Source of the DNA: Cognatilysobacter lacus
GTDB taxonomy: Bacteria; Pseudomonadota; Gammaproteobacteria; Xanthomonadales; Xanthomonadaceae
Direction of reading: 5' to 3'
NCBI RefSeq assembly: GCF_008274655.1
Contig: NZ_VTRV01000005.1
Coordinates: 1-40,000, forward strand
DNA: 40,000 nt
The translations under genes and the position numbers were made by a program. The notes beneath the pieces were generated by a model. The model had not been told where the DNA came from. It did not search any database and saw only the letters and a list, made by a program, of their open reading frames with translations. Below are positions 18,091 through 37,435 of the stretch, in pieces. The stretch's first letter is position 1. Every line of letters begins with the position of its first letter.

Positions 18091-18200
18091 GCAGCAATGC
18101 TGCAACCGGTGCGACACACGACGCTTCCCTGTCGGGCGAATACGAACGGCATCCTGCCGCACATTTCGCTGTCGATCCCCCGACGAGTCAGGGGACCGTG

Positions 18201-18230
18201 ATTCTAGCGTGGATGCGAAGACGGCGTAAA
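18201..18230 (-). promoter_or_regulatory. Promoter candidate P1 upstream of rpsJ
   Basis: TTTACG (-35, four of six) is separated by 18 bp from TAGAAT (-10, five of six). It lies about 30 bp after the post-tuf hairpin and would give a leader of roughly 270 nt containing the hairpin and T-run at 18020-18052. Confidence 0.5.
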
Positions 18231-18258
18231 GAGGTCCGACGCCTTTCATCCGAAATTT

Positions 18259-18281
18259 GTGCCGCCTGATGAGGGCGGCAC
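18259..18281 (-). terminator. Perfect hairpin after the first tuf gene
   Basis: GTGCCGCC pairs exactly with GGCGGCAC around a 7-nt loop, about 80 bases after the tuf stop. It is followed by AAATTTCGG on the minus strand, not a long T-run, so it may be a weak terminator or a 3'-end stabilising hairpin. Confidence 0.5.
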
Positions 18282-18359
18282 GGTACGACTCGCTTGCGTG
18301 GCCGTCCTGCCGGAGCCGAAGCAGCCGCAAGTACTCCCGGGAGACCCGGTAACCGGCTC

Positions 18360-19550
<1,191 letters not shown>

Positions 19551-19580
19551 TGCAATTACCTCAGTTTCAGTTGATCCGGC

Positions 19581-19603
19581 GCCCCGGGCTGGTTGCCCGG
19601 GGC
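19581..19603. repeat. Perfect 9-bp inverted repeat between fusA and tuf
   Basis: GCCCCGGGC (19581-19589) pairs exactly with GCCCGGGGC (19595-19603) around a 5-nt loop. The T-rich stretch ATTTGTTTT lies on the plus-strand side, so it resembles a terminator only for plus-strand transcription. For the fusA-tuf transcript it is a stable hairpin about 30 bases before the tuf start. Confidence 0.6.
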
Positions 19604-19614
19604 ATTTGTTTTCG

Positions 19615-21705
<2,091 letters not shown>

Positions 21706-21745
21706 GGGACCCTCTCGTAAATTTGGGTTTCACAAATGGCCGGAC

Positions 21746-21794
21746 GCCGCCCTTGAAGGCGGCCTCCGGTTGGAGGAGCGACTACTGCCGCTCC
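21746..21794 (-). repeat. Two short hairpins in the rpsG-fusA gap
   Basis: GCCGCC/GGCGGC with a 6-nt loop (21746-21763) and GGAGCG/CGCTCC with an 8-nt loop (21775-21794) lie in the 110-bp gap. Neither has a T-run. They may set mRNA processing or coupling within the str operon. Confidence 0.45.
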
Positions 21795-21815
21795 TGTCAG
21801 CGCCGAAGCGCTAGA

Positions 21816-22283
21816 TCACCAGCGGTAGTGCGCGAAGGCCTTGTTGGCCTCGGCCATGCGATGCGTCTCTTCCCGCTTCTTGATGGCGCCGCCGCGGTTT
21901 TCGCTGGCGTCCATCAGTTCGGCAGCAAGCTTGCGCGGCATCGAGTTCTCGCCGCGCTTGCGAGCCGAATCGATCAACCAGCGCATCGCGAGCGCCGAAC
22001 GGCGCGTTGGGCGCACTTCGACCGGCACCTGGTACGTGGCACCACCGACGCGGCGGGACTTCACCTCGACGGCGGGGGCAACGTTCGTCAGGGCCTTCTC
22101 GACGAGCTCGAGCGCATTCGGGCTCTTCTCGCCGATCACGTCCATGGCGCCATAGACGATCTTCTCGGCAATCGACTTCTTGCCGCTCTTCATGACCATA
22201 TTGATGAAGCGGGCGATCGTGTCGCTCCCATGCTTGGGATCGGGCAGGACCGAGCGCTGCGGAGTGGAACCTTTACGCGACAT
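21816..22283 (-). CDS. rpsG: 30S ribosomal protein S7
   Basis: S7 initiates assembly of the 30S head and contacts E-site tRNA. The 155-residue protein begins [37 protein letters not shown] and includes [32 protein letters not shown]. The end [17 protein letters not shown] is typical. In E. coli, S7 represses its own operon at the rpsL-rpsG junction; here that junction is only 50 bp with one small stem (GGCGCG/CGCGCC, 22309-22325). Confidence 0.98.
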   Translation of the reverse strand: MSRKGSTPQRSVLPDPKHGSDTIARFINMVMKSGKKSIAEKIVYGAMDVIGEKSPNALELVEKALTNVAPAVEVKSRRVGGATYQVPVEVRPTRRSALAMRWLIDSARKRGENSMPRKLAAELMDASENRGGAIKKREETHRMAEANKAFAHYRW

Positions 22284-22333
22284 TGGCGTGAACCTCGTAT
22301 CAGTCGACGGCGCGTTCTACGCGCCTGCCGGAA

Positions 22334-22711
22334 TCAGGACTTCTTCGGACGCTTGGCGCCGTACTTGGAGCGGCTCTGGCGACGCTTGGCGACACCGGAG
22401 GCATCGAGCGCACCGCGCACGGTGTGGTAGCGAACGCCCGGCAGGTCCTTGACGCGACCGCCGCGGATCAGCACGACCGAGTGCTCCTGCAGGTTGTGGC
22501 CTTCGCCGCCGATGTACGAAATGATTTCGTAACCGTTGGTGAGACGCACCTTGGCGACCTTGCGAAGCGCCGAGTTCGGCTTCTTCGGGGTCGTGGTGTA
22601 GACGCGCGTGCAGACGCCACGACGCTGCGGGCAGTTCGCGAGTGCCGGCGAGGCGCTCTTGTAGGTTTCAGGGTTGCGCGGCTTGCGCACAAGCTGATTG
22701 ATGGTCGCCAT
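22334..22711 (-). CDS. rpsL: 30S ribosomal protein S12
   Basis: S12 lies at the decoding centre. The 125-residue protein begins [15 protein letters not shown] and includes [18 protein letters not shown] and [20 protein letters not shown]. The lysines that change in streptomycin resistance are wild type. The Asp of KDLPG is the residue methylthiolated by RimO in E. coli. It is the first gene of the str cluster and follows rpoC after 301 bp holding a promoter-like element and two hairpins. Confidence 0.98.
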   Translation of the reverse strand: MATINQLVRKPRNPETYKSASPALANCPQRRGVCTRVYTTTPKKPNSALRKVAKVRLTNGYEIISYIGGEGHNLQEHSVVLIRGGRVKDLPGVRYHTVRGALDASGVAKRRQSRSKYGAKRPKKS

Positions 22712-22752
22712 CTGGAGCTCTTCGTTTGGGCCGAGACCCGTGGAAAACGGAA

Positions 22753-22774
22753 GGCCAGCCCCGAGGGGCCAGCC
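22753..22774 (-). promoter_or_regulatory. Attenuator-like hairpin in the rpsL leader
   Basis: On the minus strand GGCTGGCCCC pairs with GGGGCTGGCC through two G-U wobbles and a tight loop. It is followed by TTCCGTTTTCC. Position and T-rich tail suggest a leader terminator or pause, but the T-run is broken and the loop is small. Confidence 0.4.
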
Positions 22775-22968
22775 AAGACGAATGAACCTAGCCCGCGTCC
22801 GGAATTACCGGTCGCGAGCTCGATTCGTGCGATGCACCGGCCGCCGCAAGGGCGCGCGCAACGCTTAGATCCCACCCTGCCCTGGGTCCAATACGAGGCA
22901 CGTCCTGTGGCCTCATTTGGTGATCTGGGGCCGCCCTGAGGCTGCCCGGGTATTGCTTAGCCGCGAGA

Positions 22969-22977
22969 GTATAGCAG
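22969..22977 (-). promoter_or_regulatory. Extended -10 promoter candidate for rpsL-rpsG-fusA-tuf
   Basis: The minus strand reads TGCTATACT, a TGn extended -10 with five of six matches. A TTGCCT box lies upstream at a 19-bp spacing, within the rpoC 3' hairpin. Transcription would start near 22962, about 250 nt before rpsL. Confidence 0.55.
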
Positions 22978-23006
22978 GGCCGGCCCGCCCGAAGGCAAGC
23001 CGGCCC
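22977..23006 (-). terminator. UUCG-tetraloop hairpin after rpoC
   Basis: GGCCGGCTTGCC pairs with GGCGGGCCGGCC around TTCG, using two G-U wobbles and a C(UUCG)G closing. It starts seven bases after the rpoC stop. No T-run follows; instead the -10-like TGCTATACT follows directly, so it may act as a stabilising or partial terminator hairpin. Confidence 0.6.
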
Positions 23007-23012
23007 GCTCGA

Positions 23013-27251
<4,239 letters not shown>

Positions 27252-27305
27252 TTCAGTCTCCTGGGGAGCGAAGTGCATCGAGAACGTCGTTGATTCCCGG
27301 CGTTC

Positions 27306-27327
27306 CGGCGCGCGTTGTCGCGCGCCG
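27306..27327. repeat. Perfect 9-bp hairpin in the rpoB-rpoC gap
   Basis: CGGCGCGCG (27306-27314) pairs exactly with CGCGCGCCG (27319-27327) around TTGT. It starts about 20 bases after the rpoB stop. It has no T-run and probably acts on mRNA stability or processing. Confidence 0.55.
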
Positions 27328-27345
27328 TGGGCCGGCGTCCCGTTC

Positions 27346-31497
<4,152 letters not shown>

Positions 31498-31601
31498 GGG
31501 AACTGCCGCCTCTCTTGGAGCGGGGATCGGGGATCGTGGATCCGTCGCGTTGTGATGTTTCGGACTCTCGATCCGTCAACCCCGTAAGGGGATGAACTGT
31601 C

Positions 31602-31658
31602 AGTTGGAAGCCGCAGGTATTGCCGGCACCTGCACGCCTTCTGAAGCTGCTTCCAACT
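31602..31658 (-). promoter_or_regulatory. Nested stem structure upstream of rpoB
   Basis: AGTTGGAAGC (31602-31611) pairs exactly with GCTTCCAACT (31649-31658), enclosing an inner perfect stem GCAGGT/ACCTGC (31613-31633). The outer loop also holds about 15 unpaired bases on one side. It could be an RNase processing site or a protein-binding leader. Confidence 0.5.
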
Positions 31659-31790
31659 ACCAACTCGGTTGGGTTTCTTACCGCGGGACCCGGGGAACGG
31701 AAAGGCTCGAGCCCGGGCCGCGATGCGCGGCGTCGGACAACGAACCGGTTGAAACGTTCCGGAAAACCGGGTCCTTCAACAACGGCCAAA

Positions 31791-31814
31791 GGCCGGGAGC
31801 ATTCGCTCCCAGCC
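31791..31814 (-). terminator. Attenuator-like hairpin after rplL
   Basis: On the minus strand GGCTGGGAGC pairs with GCTCCCGGCC around GAAT, with one G-U wobble. It is followed by TTTGGCCGTTGTTG, a short T stretch. It begins about 40 bases after the rplL stop, which suits a partial terminator before rpoB. Confidence 0.55.
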
Positions 31815-31855
31815 TTCAGTTGGTCGCCAGTGGAATCCGGCGACGCAAGGGCTGC

Positions 31856-32224
31856 TTACTTGACCTCGACGGTCGCGCCAGCAGCTTCCAGGTCCTTCTT
31901 CATCTTCGCGGCGTCGTCCTTCGACGCGCCTTCCTTCACGACGCCACCGGCCTCGGTCAGGTCCTTCGCTTCCTTCAGGCCGAGGCCCGTGATCGCGCGA
32001 ACGGCCTTGATGACTTCGACCTTCTTTTCGCCAGCCGACTTCAGGATGACGTTGAACTCGGTCTGCTCTTCGACCGGGGCGGCAGCGGCGGCCGGGCCAG
32101 CGGCCATGACCGGGGCAGCGGCGGAGACGCCGAACTTCTCTTCGATCGCCTTGACGAGGTCCATGACTTCCATCAGCGACTTGGTGGCGATGGCGTCGAC
32201 GATCTGCTCGTTGGTAACGGACAT
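31856..32224 (-). CDS. rplL: 50S ribosomal protein L7/L12
   Basis: L7/L12 forms the flexible stalk that recruits translation GTPases. The 122-residue protein begins [33 protein letters not shown], has an Ala/Pro-rich hinge near residues 35-52, and the C-terminal domain with [33 protein letters not shown]. Length is standard. It lies 57 bp after rplJ. Confidence 0.98.
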   Translation of the reverse strand: MSVTNEQIVDAIATKSLMEVMDLVKAIEEKFGVSAAAPVMAAGPAAAAAPVEEQTEFNVILKSAGEKKVEVIKAVRAITGLGLKEAKDLTEAGGVVKEGASKDDAAKMKKDLEAAGATVEVK

Positions 32225-32281
32225 TGTGATTTACCTTTCGGAAATAGGTTTCTAAAGCGGATTCAGGAAATTACGCGGCGA

Positions 32282-32815
32282 TCAGGCGGTTTCAGCGGCG
32301 GCTTCTTCAGCCGGCGCGGCGTCGCCGCCACCCTGCTGATCGGCCACGGCCTTGACTGCACGCGCGAACATGGCGGCCGGTTCGGCCAGCACGCGGGCGA
32401 GCATCGCGAGCGCCTGCTCACGGGTCGGCAGCGAGGCCAGGACGTCCACGTGGGCGGCAGGCAGCAGCTTGCCCTCCACCGAGACGACCTTCGCCTTGAG
32501 CTTGTCGTTGCCCTTGGATGCGTCCTTGATCAGGCGACCGGCGGCGCCGGGCTCCTCGAGCGAGAACGCATAGAGCAGCGGACCAACCAGGGCGTCCTGG
32601 ACGCACGCGAAATCGGTGCCTTCAACGGCGCGCGATGCCAGCGTGTTCTTGACGACCTTGAGGTACACACCCGTTTCGCGAGCTTTCTTGCGCATCTCGG
32701 TCATCTGACTGACCGTGGTGCCCGCGTACTCGGCCGCGACCAGGGAGTGCGCCTTACCGGCGATTTCCGCCAGTTCCGCGACGACTTCCTGCTTCTGGGA
32801 CAGTTTGAGAGCCAT
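32282..32815 (-). CDS. rplJ: 50S ribosomal protein L10
   Basis: L10 anchors L7/L12 dimers to the ribosome. The ATG at 32815 gives [30 protein letters not shown] and 177 residues, with GGAGGAG four bases upstream. A longer in-frame reading to 32887 is not L10-like. The C-terminal helix that binds L7/L12 ([21 protein letters not shown]) precedes an Ala/Glu-rich tail. In E. coli the L10-L12 complex represses translation at the rplJ leader; a 321-bp structured interval precedes rplJ here. Confidence 0.97.
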   Translation of the reverse strand: MALKLSQKQEVVAELAEIAGKAHSLVAAEYAGTTVSQMTEMRKKARETGVYLKVVKNTLASRAVEGTDFACVQDALVGPLLYAFSLEEPGAAGRLIKDASKGNDKLKAKVVSVEGKLLPAAHVDVLASLPTREQALAMLARVLAEPAAMFARAVKAVADQQGGGDAAPAEEAAAETA

Positions 32816-33136
32816 TGCACTCCTCCAAATGAACTCCGCGAACGGCCGGGGGCCGAAGCGGGACGGGGCGACGCCAGTCCATGGCATCGGGGACGCCGCG
32901 AGGCATCCCGTGGTGGCCGTCCAGAAACGAATTTCCAGAAGGGCACCATCTACGCAGGCTGTAGCGATTAAGTGGCCCCGCTTCGACCGACGGCGATTCC
33001 CTTGCCGTACTGAGCTTTCCTAGCCCGTCGCCGGTCGGCGCAGACCGCACCTGCGGTCTTTGACGGTCGCTGCTACCGAAGCAGCAGCGCCTTCAAAAGA
33101 GTCGGCCGACGGCGTGAGCCATCGGCCTTGAAACGA
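32816..33136 (-). promoter_or_regulatory. 321-bp rplA-rplJ interval: probable L10 leader with three hairpins
   Basis: No gene is supportable. Just after rplA, GGCCGATGGC/GCCGTCGGCC with loop TCAC (33104-33127) is followed by GACTCTTTT. Next comes GCTGCTGC/GTAGCAGC closed by a C(UUCG)G loop (33069-33088). Then AGACCGC/GCGGTCT with a 4-nt loop (33042-33059). The remaining 220 bases before rplJ show no strong stem by eye. Position and structure suit an L10-L12 autoregulatory leader, but I could not confirm the kink-turn of that RNA family. Confidence 0.5.
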
Positions 33137-33835
33137 TTACTTGAGAGCGAGCGATGCCTGGTCGACCGTCACGCCCGGACCCATGGTCGAGCTGATCGCG
33201 ATCTTCTGCAGGTAGTGGCCCTTCGAGGTCGACGGCTTGGCCTTGATCAGGTCGAGCAGCAGCGCCTGGAGGTTGTCCTTGAGCTTGTCGGCGTCGAAAT
33301 CGGCCTTGCCGATCGTGCAGTGAATGATACCTGCCTTGTCGGTGCGATACCGGACCTGGCCGCCCTTGGCGTTCTTGACCGCTTCAGCCGGGTTGGCGGA
33401 AACCGTACCGACCTTCGGGTTGGGCATCAGGCCACGCGGACCGAGCACCTGGCCGAGCTTGCCGACCACGCGCATCGCATCCGGCGTCGCGATGACGACG
33501 TCGTAGTTGAGCTCGCCGGCCTGCATGCGCTCGGCGAGGTCGTCCATGCCGACCGCTTCCGCGCCGGCAGCGAGGGCCTCGTCGGCCTTGGCACCGGCCG
33601 GCGCGAACACCGCGACGCGGACCGACTTGCCGGTACCGGCGGGCAGCACGGTCGAGCCGCGCACCTGCTGGTCGGACTTCTTGGCGTCGACGCCAAGACG
33701 CACGGCGACGTCGATCGACTCGACGAACTTCGCCTTGGTGGCCGACTTCACGATCTGGATGGCGTCGTCGAAGGGATAAGCCTTACCCGGGACGACTGCG
33801 GCCTTGATGGCCTTCTGGCGCTTGTTCATTGGCAT
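33137..33835 (-). CDS. rplA: 50S ribosomal protein L1
   Basis: L1 forms the mobile stalk at the E site and in E. coli represses rplK-rplA translation. The 232-residue protein has [30 protein letters not shown], the conserved [33 protein letters not shown], and the domain I end with [23 protein letters not shown] 33835 is preferred because GGAGG lies seven bases upstream; a second ATG two codons later is possible. It starts three bases after the rplK stop. Confidence 0.97.
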   Translation of the reverse strand: MPMNKRQKAIKAAVVPGKAYPFDDAIQIVKSATKAKFVESIDVAVRLGVDAKKSDQQVRGSTVLPAGTGKSVRVAVFAPAGAKADEALAAGAEAVGMDDLAERMQAGELNYDVVIATPDAMRVVGKLGQVLGPRGLMPNPKVGTVSANPAEAVKNAKGGQVRYRTDKAGIIHCTIGKADFDADKLKDNLQALLLDLIKAKPSTSKGHYLQKIAISSTMGPGVTVDQASLALK

Positions 33836-33838
33836 GTC

Positions 33839-34267
33839 TTAGCCCTCCACCACGAGACCCATGGAGCGGGCGGAACCCGCAATCGTCTTCACCGCGGCAT
33901 CCAGGTCGGCCGCCGTCAGGTCGGCTTCCTTCTGCTTGGCGATGTCCTCGAGCTGGGCGCGGGTGACCTTGCCCACCTTCTCGGTGTTGGGACGCTTGGA
34001 GCCGGACGTGATGCCCGCCGCCTTCTTCAAAAGCACCGATGCCGGCGTGCTCTTCGTGATGAAGGTGAACGTGCGGTCCGAGTAGGCGGTGATGATGACC
34101 GGCGTCGGCAGGCCCGGCTCGAGCTTGGAGGTCGCGGCGTTGAACGCCTTGCAGAACTCCATGATGTTCAGGCCGCGCTGACCGAGAGCGGGACCGACCG
34201 GCGGCGAGGGATTGGCCTGGCCGGCCTTCACCTGCAGCTTGATGTAACCAACGACTTTCTTAGCCAC
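33839..34267 (-). CDS. rplK: 50S ribosomal protein L11
   Basis: L11 forms part of the GTPase-associated centre and is needed for RelA activation. The 142-residue protein has [42 protein letters not shown] and a C-terminal RNA-binding domain ending [17 protein letters not shown]. The start is GTG at 34265-34267, with AGGAG seven bases upstream. A 158-bp gap separates it from nusG. It holds a perfect 8-bp hairpin, but no promoter was convincing. Confidence 0.97.
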   Translation of the reverse strand: MAKKVVGYIKLQVKAGQANPSPPVGPALGQRGLNIMEFCKAFNAATSKLEPGLPTPVIITAYSDRTFTFITKSTPASVLLKKAAGITSGSKRPNTEKVGKVTRAQLEDIAKQKEADLTAADLDAAVKTIAGSARSMGLVVEG

Positions 34268-34368
34268 GATGCTTCTCCTGGAGTTCGAACGTCAGCGGCG
34301 GCAAGCCGGTGACTCCTCCTTTCGTTGAAAACCGGAACAGGCTGCGCCCGCTCCGCCTCCCCGGAGTC

Positions 34369-34387
34369 ATCCGGCCTTAGGCCGGAT
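34369..34387. repeat. Perfect 8-bp hairpin in the nusG-rplK gap
   Basis: ATCCGGCC (34369-34376) pairs exactly with GGCCGGAT (34380-34387) around a 3-nt loop, about 40 bases after the nusG stop. There is no T-run. It may be a weak terminator or an L1-type leader element. Confidence 0.5.
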
Positions 34388-34425
34388 CAACCGCGGGAGT
34401 TATCCGCACGAACGTACGGGTAACG

Positions 34426-34998
34426 TTATTTGGCCTTCTCGACCTGGCCGAACTCGAGTTCGACAGGGGTCGAGCGACCGAAAATCAGGACCGCCACGCG
34501 CAGGCGGCTCTTGTCGTAGTTGATTTCTTCAACCACGCCGTTGAAGTCGTTGAACGGGCCGTCGACGACTCGAACCATCTCGCCGGGCTCGAACAGCACC
34601 TTCGGACGCGGCTTCTCGACGCCTTCCTGCACGCGCTGGAGAATCTGGTCGGCCTCGCGGTCGGAGATGGGCAGCGGTCGATCGGCTGTGCCGCCGATGA
34701 AGCCCATCACCTTCGACGTCTCCTTGATCAGGTGCCAGCACTCGCTGTCGATCCGGGGGATGCCATTGTCGTCATGGACCGCGATCTGCACGAGCACGTA
34801 GCCCGGGAAGAACTTGCGCTCCGACCGGCGCTTCTGCCCGGCGCGCATCTCGACCACTTCCTCGGTCGGCACCAGCACTTCGCCGAAGCGATCTTCCATG
34901 CCGTCGCGGATGATGCGATCGCGCAGCCCCTGCGCCACGGACTTCTCGAAGCCCGAGTAGGCATGCACCACGAACCAACGCTTCTTTACTTCGCTCAT
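34426..34998 (-). CDS. nusG: Transcription termination/antitermination factor NusG
   Basis: NusG binds RNA polymerase through its N-terminal domain and Rho or S10 through its KOW domain. ATG 34998 gives [25 protein letters not shown] and 190 residues; the upstream extension belongs to the secE frame region and is not NusG-like. The KOW domain is near residues 135-165 ([20 protein letters not shown]). It starts one base after the secE stop (TGA-G-ATG), suggesting coupling. Confidence 0.97.
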   Translation of the reverse strand: MSEVKKRWFVVHAYSGFEKSVAQGLRDRIIRDGMEDRFGEVLVPTEEVVEMRAGQKRRSERKFFPGYVLVQIAVHDDNGIPRIDSECWHLIKETSKVMGFIGGTADRPLPISDREADQILQRVQEGVEKPRPKVLFEPGEMVRVVDGPFNDFNGVVEEINYDKSRLRVAVLIFGRSTPVELEFGQVEKAK

Positions 34999-34999
34999 C

Positions 35000-35392
35000 T
35001 CAACGCCCCAGCAACAGCTTGACCAACGCCTGGATGACCACGTCGAAGCCCGCAAGCAGCACGCTGAGGATCAGCACGGCGAGCATGACGACCCACGTGG
35101 TCCGCAGGGCTTCCTGGCGGGTCGGCCAGACGACCTTTCGGAGTTCGAACCGCGATTCGGACAGGAAGCTGCGCGTGCGGCCGCCGCGGCCCGAGGTCGC
35201 AAACAGCAGCGCACCGGCGAGGACGCCGGCAATGACCATGATCGCGCGCACCGGCGTCGACAGGTCCGCGAACCAGTAGAAGCCGAATATGCCGGCGGCC
35301 ACCAGCAGCACGGCGACGACGTACTTCGCTATATCGACGGCGGCAGTGCCACCGGGCTGGGCGCCGCGATTTGGTACGACTTTGGTGTTCAC
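35000..35392 (-). CDS. secE: Protein translocase subunit SecE
   Basis: SecE clamps SecY in the translocon. The proposed start is GTG at 35390-35392, giving [10 protein letters not shown] and 130 residues. Three membrane segments are visible near residues 20-40, 45-65 and 100-125. The conserved cytoplasmic amphipathic helix reads [24 protein letters not shown]. The three-segment form is typical of gammaproteobacteria. A GAGGG lies about 12 bases upstream, so the start is moderately certain. It sits between tRNA-Trp and nusG. Confidence 0.92.
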   Translation of the reverse strand: MNTKVVPNRGAQPGGTAAVDIAKYVVAVLLVAAGIFGFYWFADLSTPVRAIMVIAGVLAGALLFATSGRGGRTRSFLSESRFELRKVVWPTRQEALRTTWVVMLAVLILSVLLAGFDVVIQALVKLLLGR

Positions 35393-35480
35393 GTCAGGCG
35401 AGTCCCTCGCAAAAGCCCCTGCATCCATGCGCGGACTTTGATGATGTTCGGTTCGACGGGCATCCAGATGACCGTCGAGG

Positions 35481-35556
<76 letters not shown>

Positions 35557-35588
35557 ATCGTTCTTTGGGCATGTTCCGAAAAGGCAAT

Positions 35589-35604
35589 GGCGGCTCGCGC
35601 CGCC
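35589..35604 (-). terminator. Hairpin with T-rich tail after the second tuf
   Basis: GGCGGC pairs exactly with GCCGCC around a GCGA loop on the minus strand. It is followed by ATTGCCTTTTCGG. The stem is short, but position between tuf and tRNA-Trp suggests a partial terminator. Confidence 0.45.
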
Positions 35605-35625
35605 CTGCCGTTTCCGCCCGGTTGT

Positions 35626-35653
35626 GGCACAGGCGCCATAAGCCGCCTGTGCC
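35626..35653. repeat. Perfect 10-bp hairpin between tuf and tRNA-Trp
   Basis: GGCACAGGCG (35626-35635) pairs exactly with CGCCTGTGCC (35644-35653) around an 8-nt loop. A second structure lies next to it at 35656-35691 (outer CCGGCG/CGCCGG, inner CAGGCT/AGCCTG). With 35589-35604 this makes three structures in a row between tuf and the tRNA, probably RNA processing or termination sites. Confidence 0.55.
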
Positions 35654-35723
35654 GTCCGGCGCCCGCAGGCTCGAAGCCTGGCGAACGCCGGAGCTACCTG
35701 AACACTGTTCGGGTAACCGGCTC

Positions 35724-36914
<1,191 letters not shown>

Positions 36915-37019
36915 GGTTCCGTCTCGTTGGGGCGCTTCGCTGGAAGCGTTCAGGGGATTGCTGTTTGAACAGTCCGACCATGCCTGGCCGGGCCGTTGCG
37001 GAAGGATCCGCGTACAACG

Positions 37020-37095
37020 TGGTGCTCACGAAAGGAATCGAACCTTCGACCTCCTCCTTACCAAGGAGGTGCTCTACCGACTGAGCTACGTGAGC
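37020..37095 (-). tRNA. tRNA-Thr (anticodon GGT)
   Basis: The 76-nt gene has acceptor GCTCACG/CGTGAGC, discriminator A and an encoded CCA. The anticodon stem CCTCC/GGAGG encloses TTGGTAA, giving GGT. It is the tRNA nearest tuf, 105 bp upstream of it, as glyT-thrT-tufB is arranged in E. coli. Confidence 0.97.
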
Positions 37096-37133
37096 GTGTG
37101 TTGCGGCCCTGCGGGTATCTGTCGCGGCTTCAA

Positions 37134-37207
37134 TGGAGCGGGAGACGGGAATCGAACCCGCACAATCAGCTTGGAAGGCTGAAGTTCTACCATTGAACTA
37201 CTCCCGC
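37134..37207 (-). tRNA. tRNA-Gly (anticodon TCC)
   Basis: The 74-nt gene has acceptor GCGGGAG/CTCCCGC with discriminator T and an encoded CCA. The anticodon loop TTCCAAG gives TCC. It lies 38 bp from tRNA-Thr in the same unit. Confidence 0.97.
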
Positions 37208-37271
37208 GCCGGACGAACCTGCTTGGGTACTGCACCGGTGGTTGGTAACGCCGCCGGTTTGGATCGAATGC

Positions 37272-37357
37272 TGGTGGAGGGAGGTGGATTCGAACCACCG
37301 AAGGCGTAAGCCAGCAGATTTACAGTCTGCCCCCGTTGGCCGCTTGGGTATCCCTCC
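37272..37357 (-). tRNA. tRNA-Tyr (anticodon GTA)
   Basis: The 86-nt gene has a long variable arm, acceptor GGAGGGA/TCCCTCC with discriminator A and an encoded CCA. The anticodon loop CTGTAAA gives GTA. It is the first gene of the tRNA-tuf unit and starts about 5 bases after the predicted transcription start. Confidence 0.97.
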
Positions 37358-37369
37358 AGAGAGCCCGCA

Positions 37370-37398
37370 ATTCTGGCGGACCGGTCAGGCCAAGTCAA
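37370..37398 (-). promoter_or_regulatory. Promoter of the tRNA-Tyr-Gly-Thr-tuf-tRNA-Trp-secE-nusG unit
   Basis: TTGACT (-35, five of six) is followed by a 17-bp spacer and CAGAAT (-10, four of six) on the minus strand, just upstream of tRNA-Tyr. After the -10 comes TGCGGGCTC, a GC-rich discriminator of the type linked to ppGpp/DksA (stringent) control in E. coli. It overlaps the space after ychF, where no terminator is visible. Confidence 0.75.
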
Positions 37399-37435
37399 CG
37401 CATCGTTCACTTGTCCCACCCGATGTCGACCGCCG

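Larger units (their letters stand above)
17923..18359 (-). other. 437-bp tuf-rpsJ interval: tuf hairpin, two promoter candidates, S10 leader
   Basis: No gene is supportable here. In the direction of transcription there is a perfect hairpin after tuf (18259-18281), a promoter-like element (18201-18230), a second and better one (18062-18090), and then a strong hairpin followed by a T-run (18020-18052) about 100 nt before rpsJ. No promoter was found between that hairpin and rpsJ. This layout fits an S10 leader with transcription attenuation, but the hairpin could simply be the end of the tuf transcript. Confidence 0.55.
22712..23012 (-). other. 301-bp rpoC-rpsL interval: hairpin, promoter candidate and leader
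   Basis: No gene is supportable. A very stable UUCG-loop hairpin stands at the rpoC end (22977-23006) and abuts an extended -10 element (22969-22977). The implied leader of about 250 nt has a second hairpin followed by a T-rich stretch (22753-22774) about 40 bases before the rpsL ATG. Confidence 0.55.
31498..31855 (-). other. 358-bp gene-free rplL-rpoB interval with several hairpins
   Basis: No gene is supportable on either strand. The region holds a 10-bp hairpin just after rplL (31791-31814), a nested structure in mid-gap (31602-31658), and a short CCCC/GGGG stem with loop GTAA (31580-31591). In E. coli this junction carries a partial terminator and an RNase III site that set rpoBC levels below those of the ribosomal proteins. 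A similar use here is inference; no promoter was convincing. Confidence 0.55.

Noticed and set aside
31592-32971. Long plus-strand frame across rplL-rplJ
   Set aside because: It is antisense to rplL and rplJ, has no family resemblance, and long antisense frames are common in this GC-rich codon usage.
34260-34304. 14-codon frame starting at TTG 34304 after a strong AGGAGGAG, overlapping the rplK start by 8 bases (possible leader peptide)
   Set aside because: TTG starts are weak and the frame has no recognisable control codons. The Shine-Dalgarno-like run could be chance in this purine-rich stretch. Without conservation it is not supportable.
34268-34425. Promoter for rplK in the nusG-rplK gap
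   Set aside because: GATAAC and TTACCC boxes are present but at a 14-bp spacing and with poor matches. No extended -10 was found.
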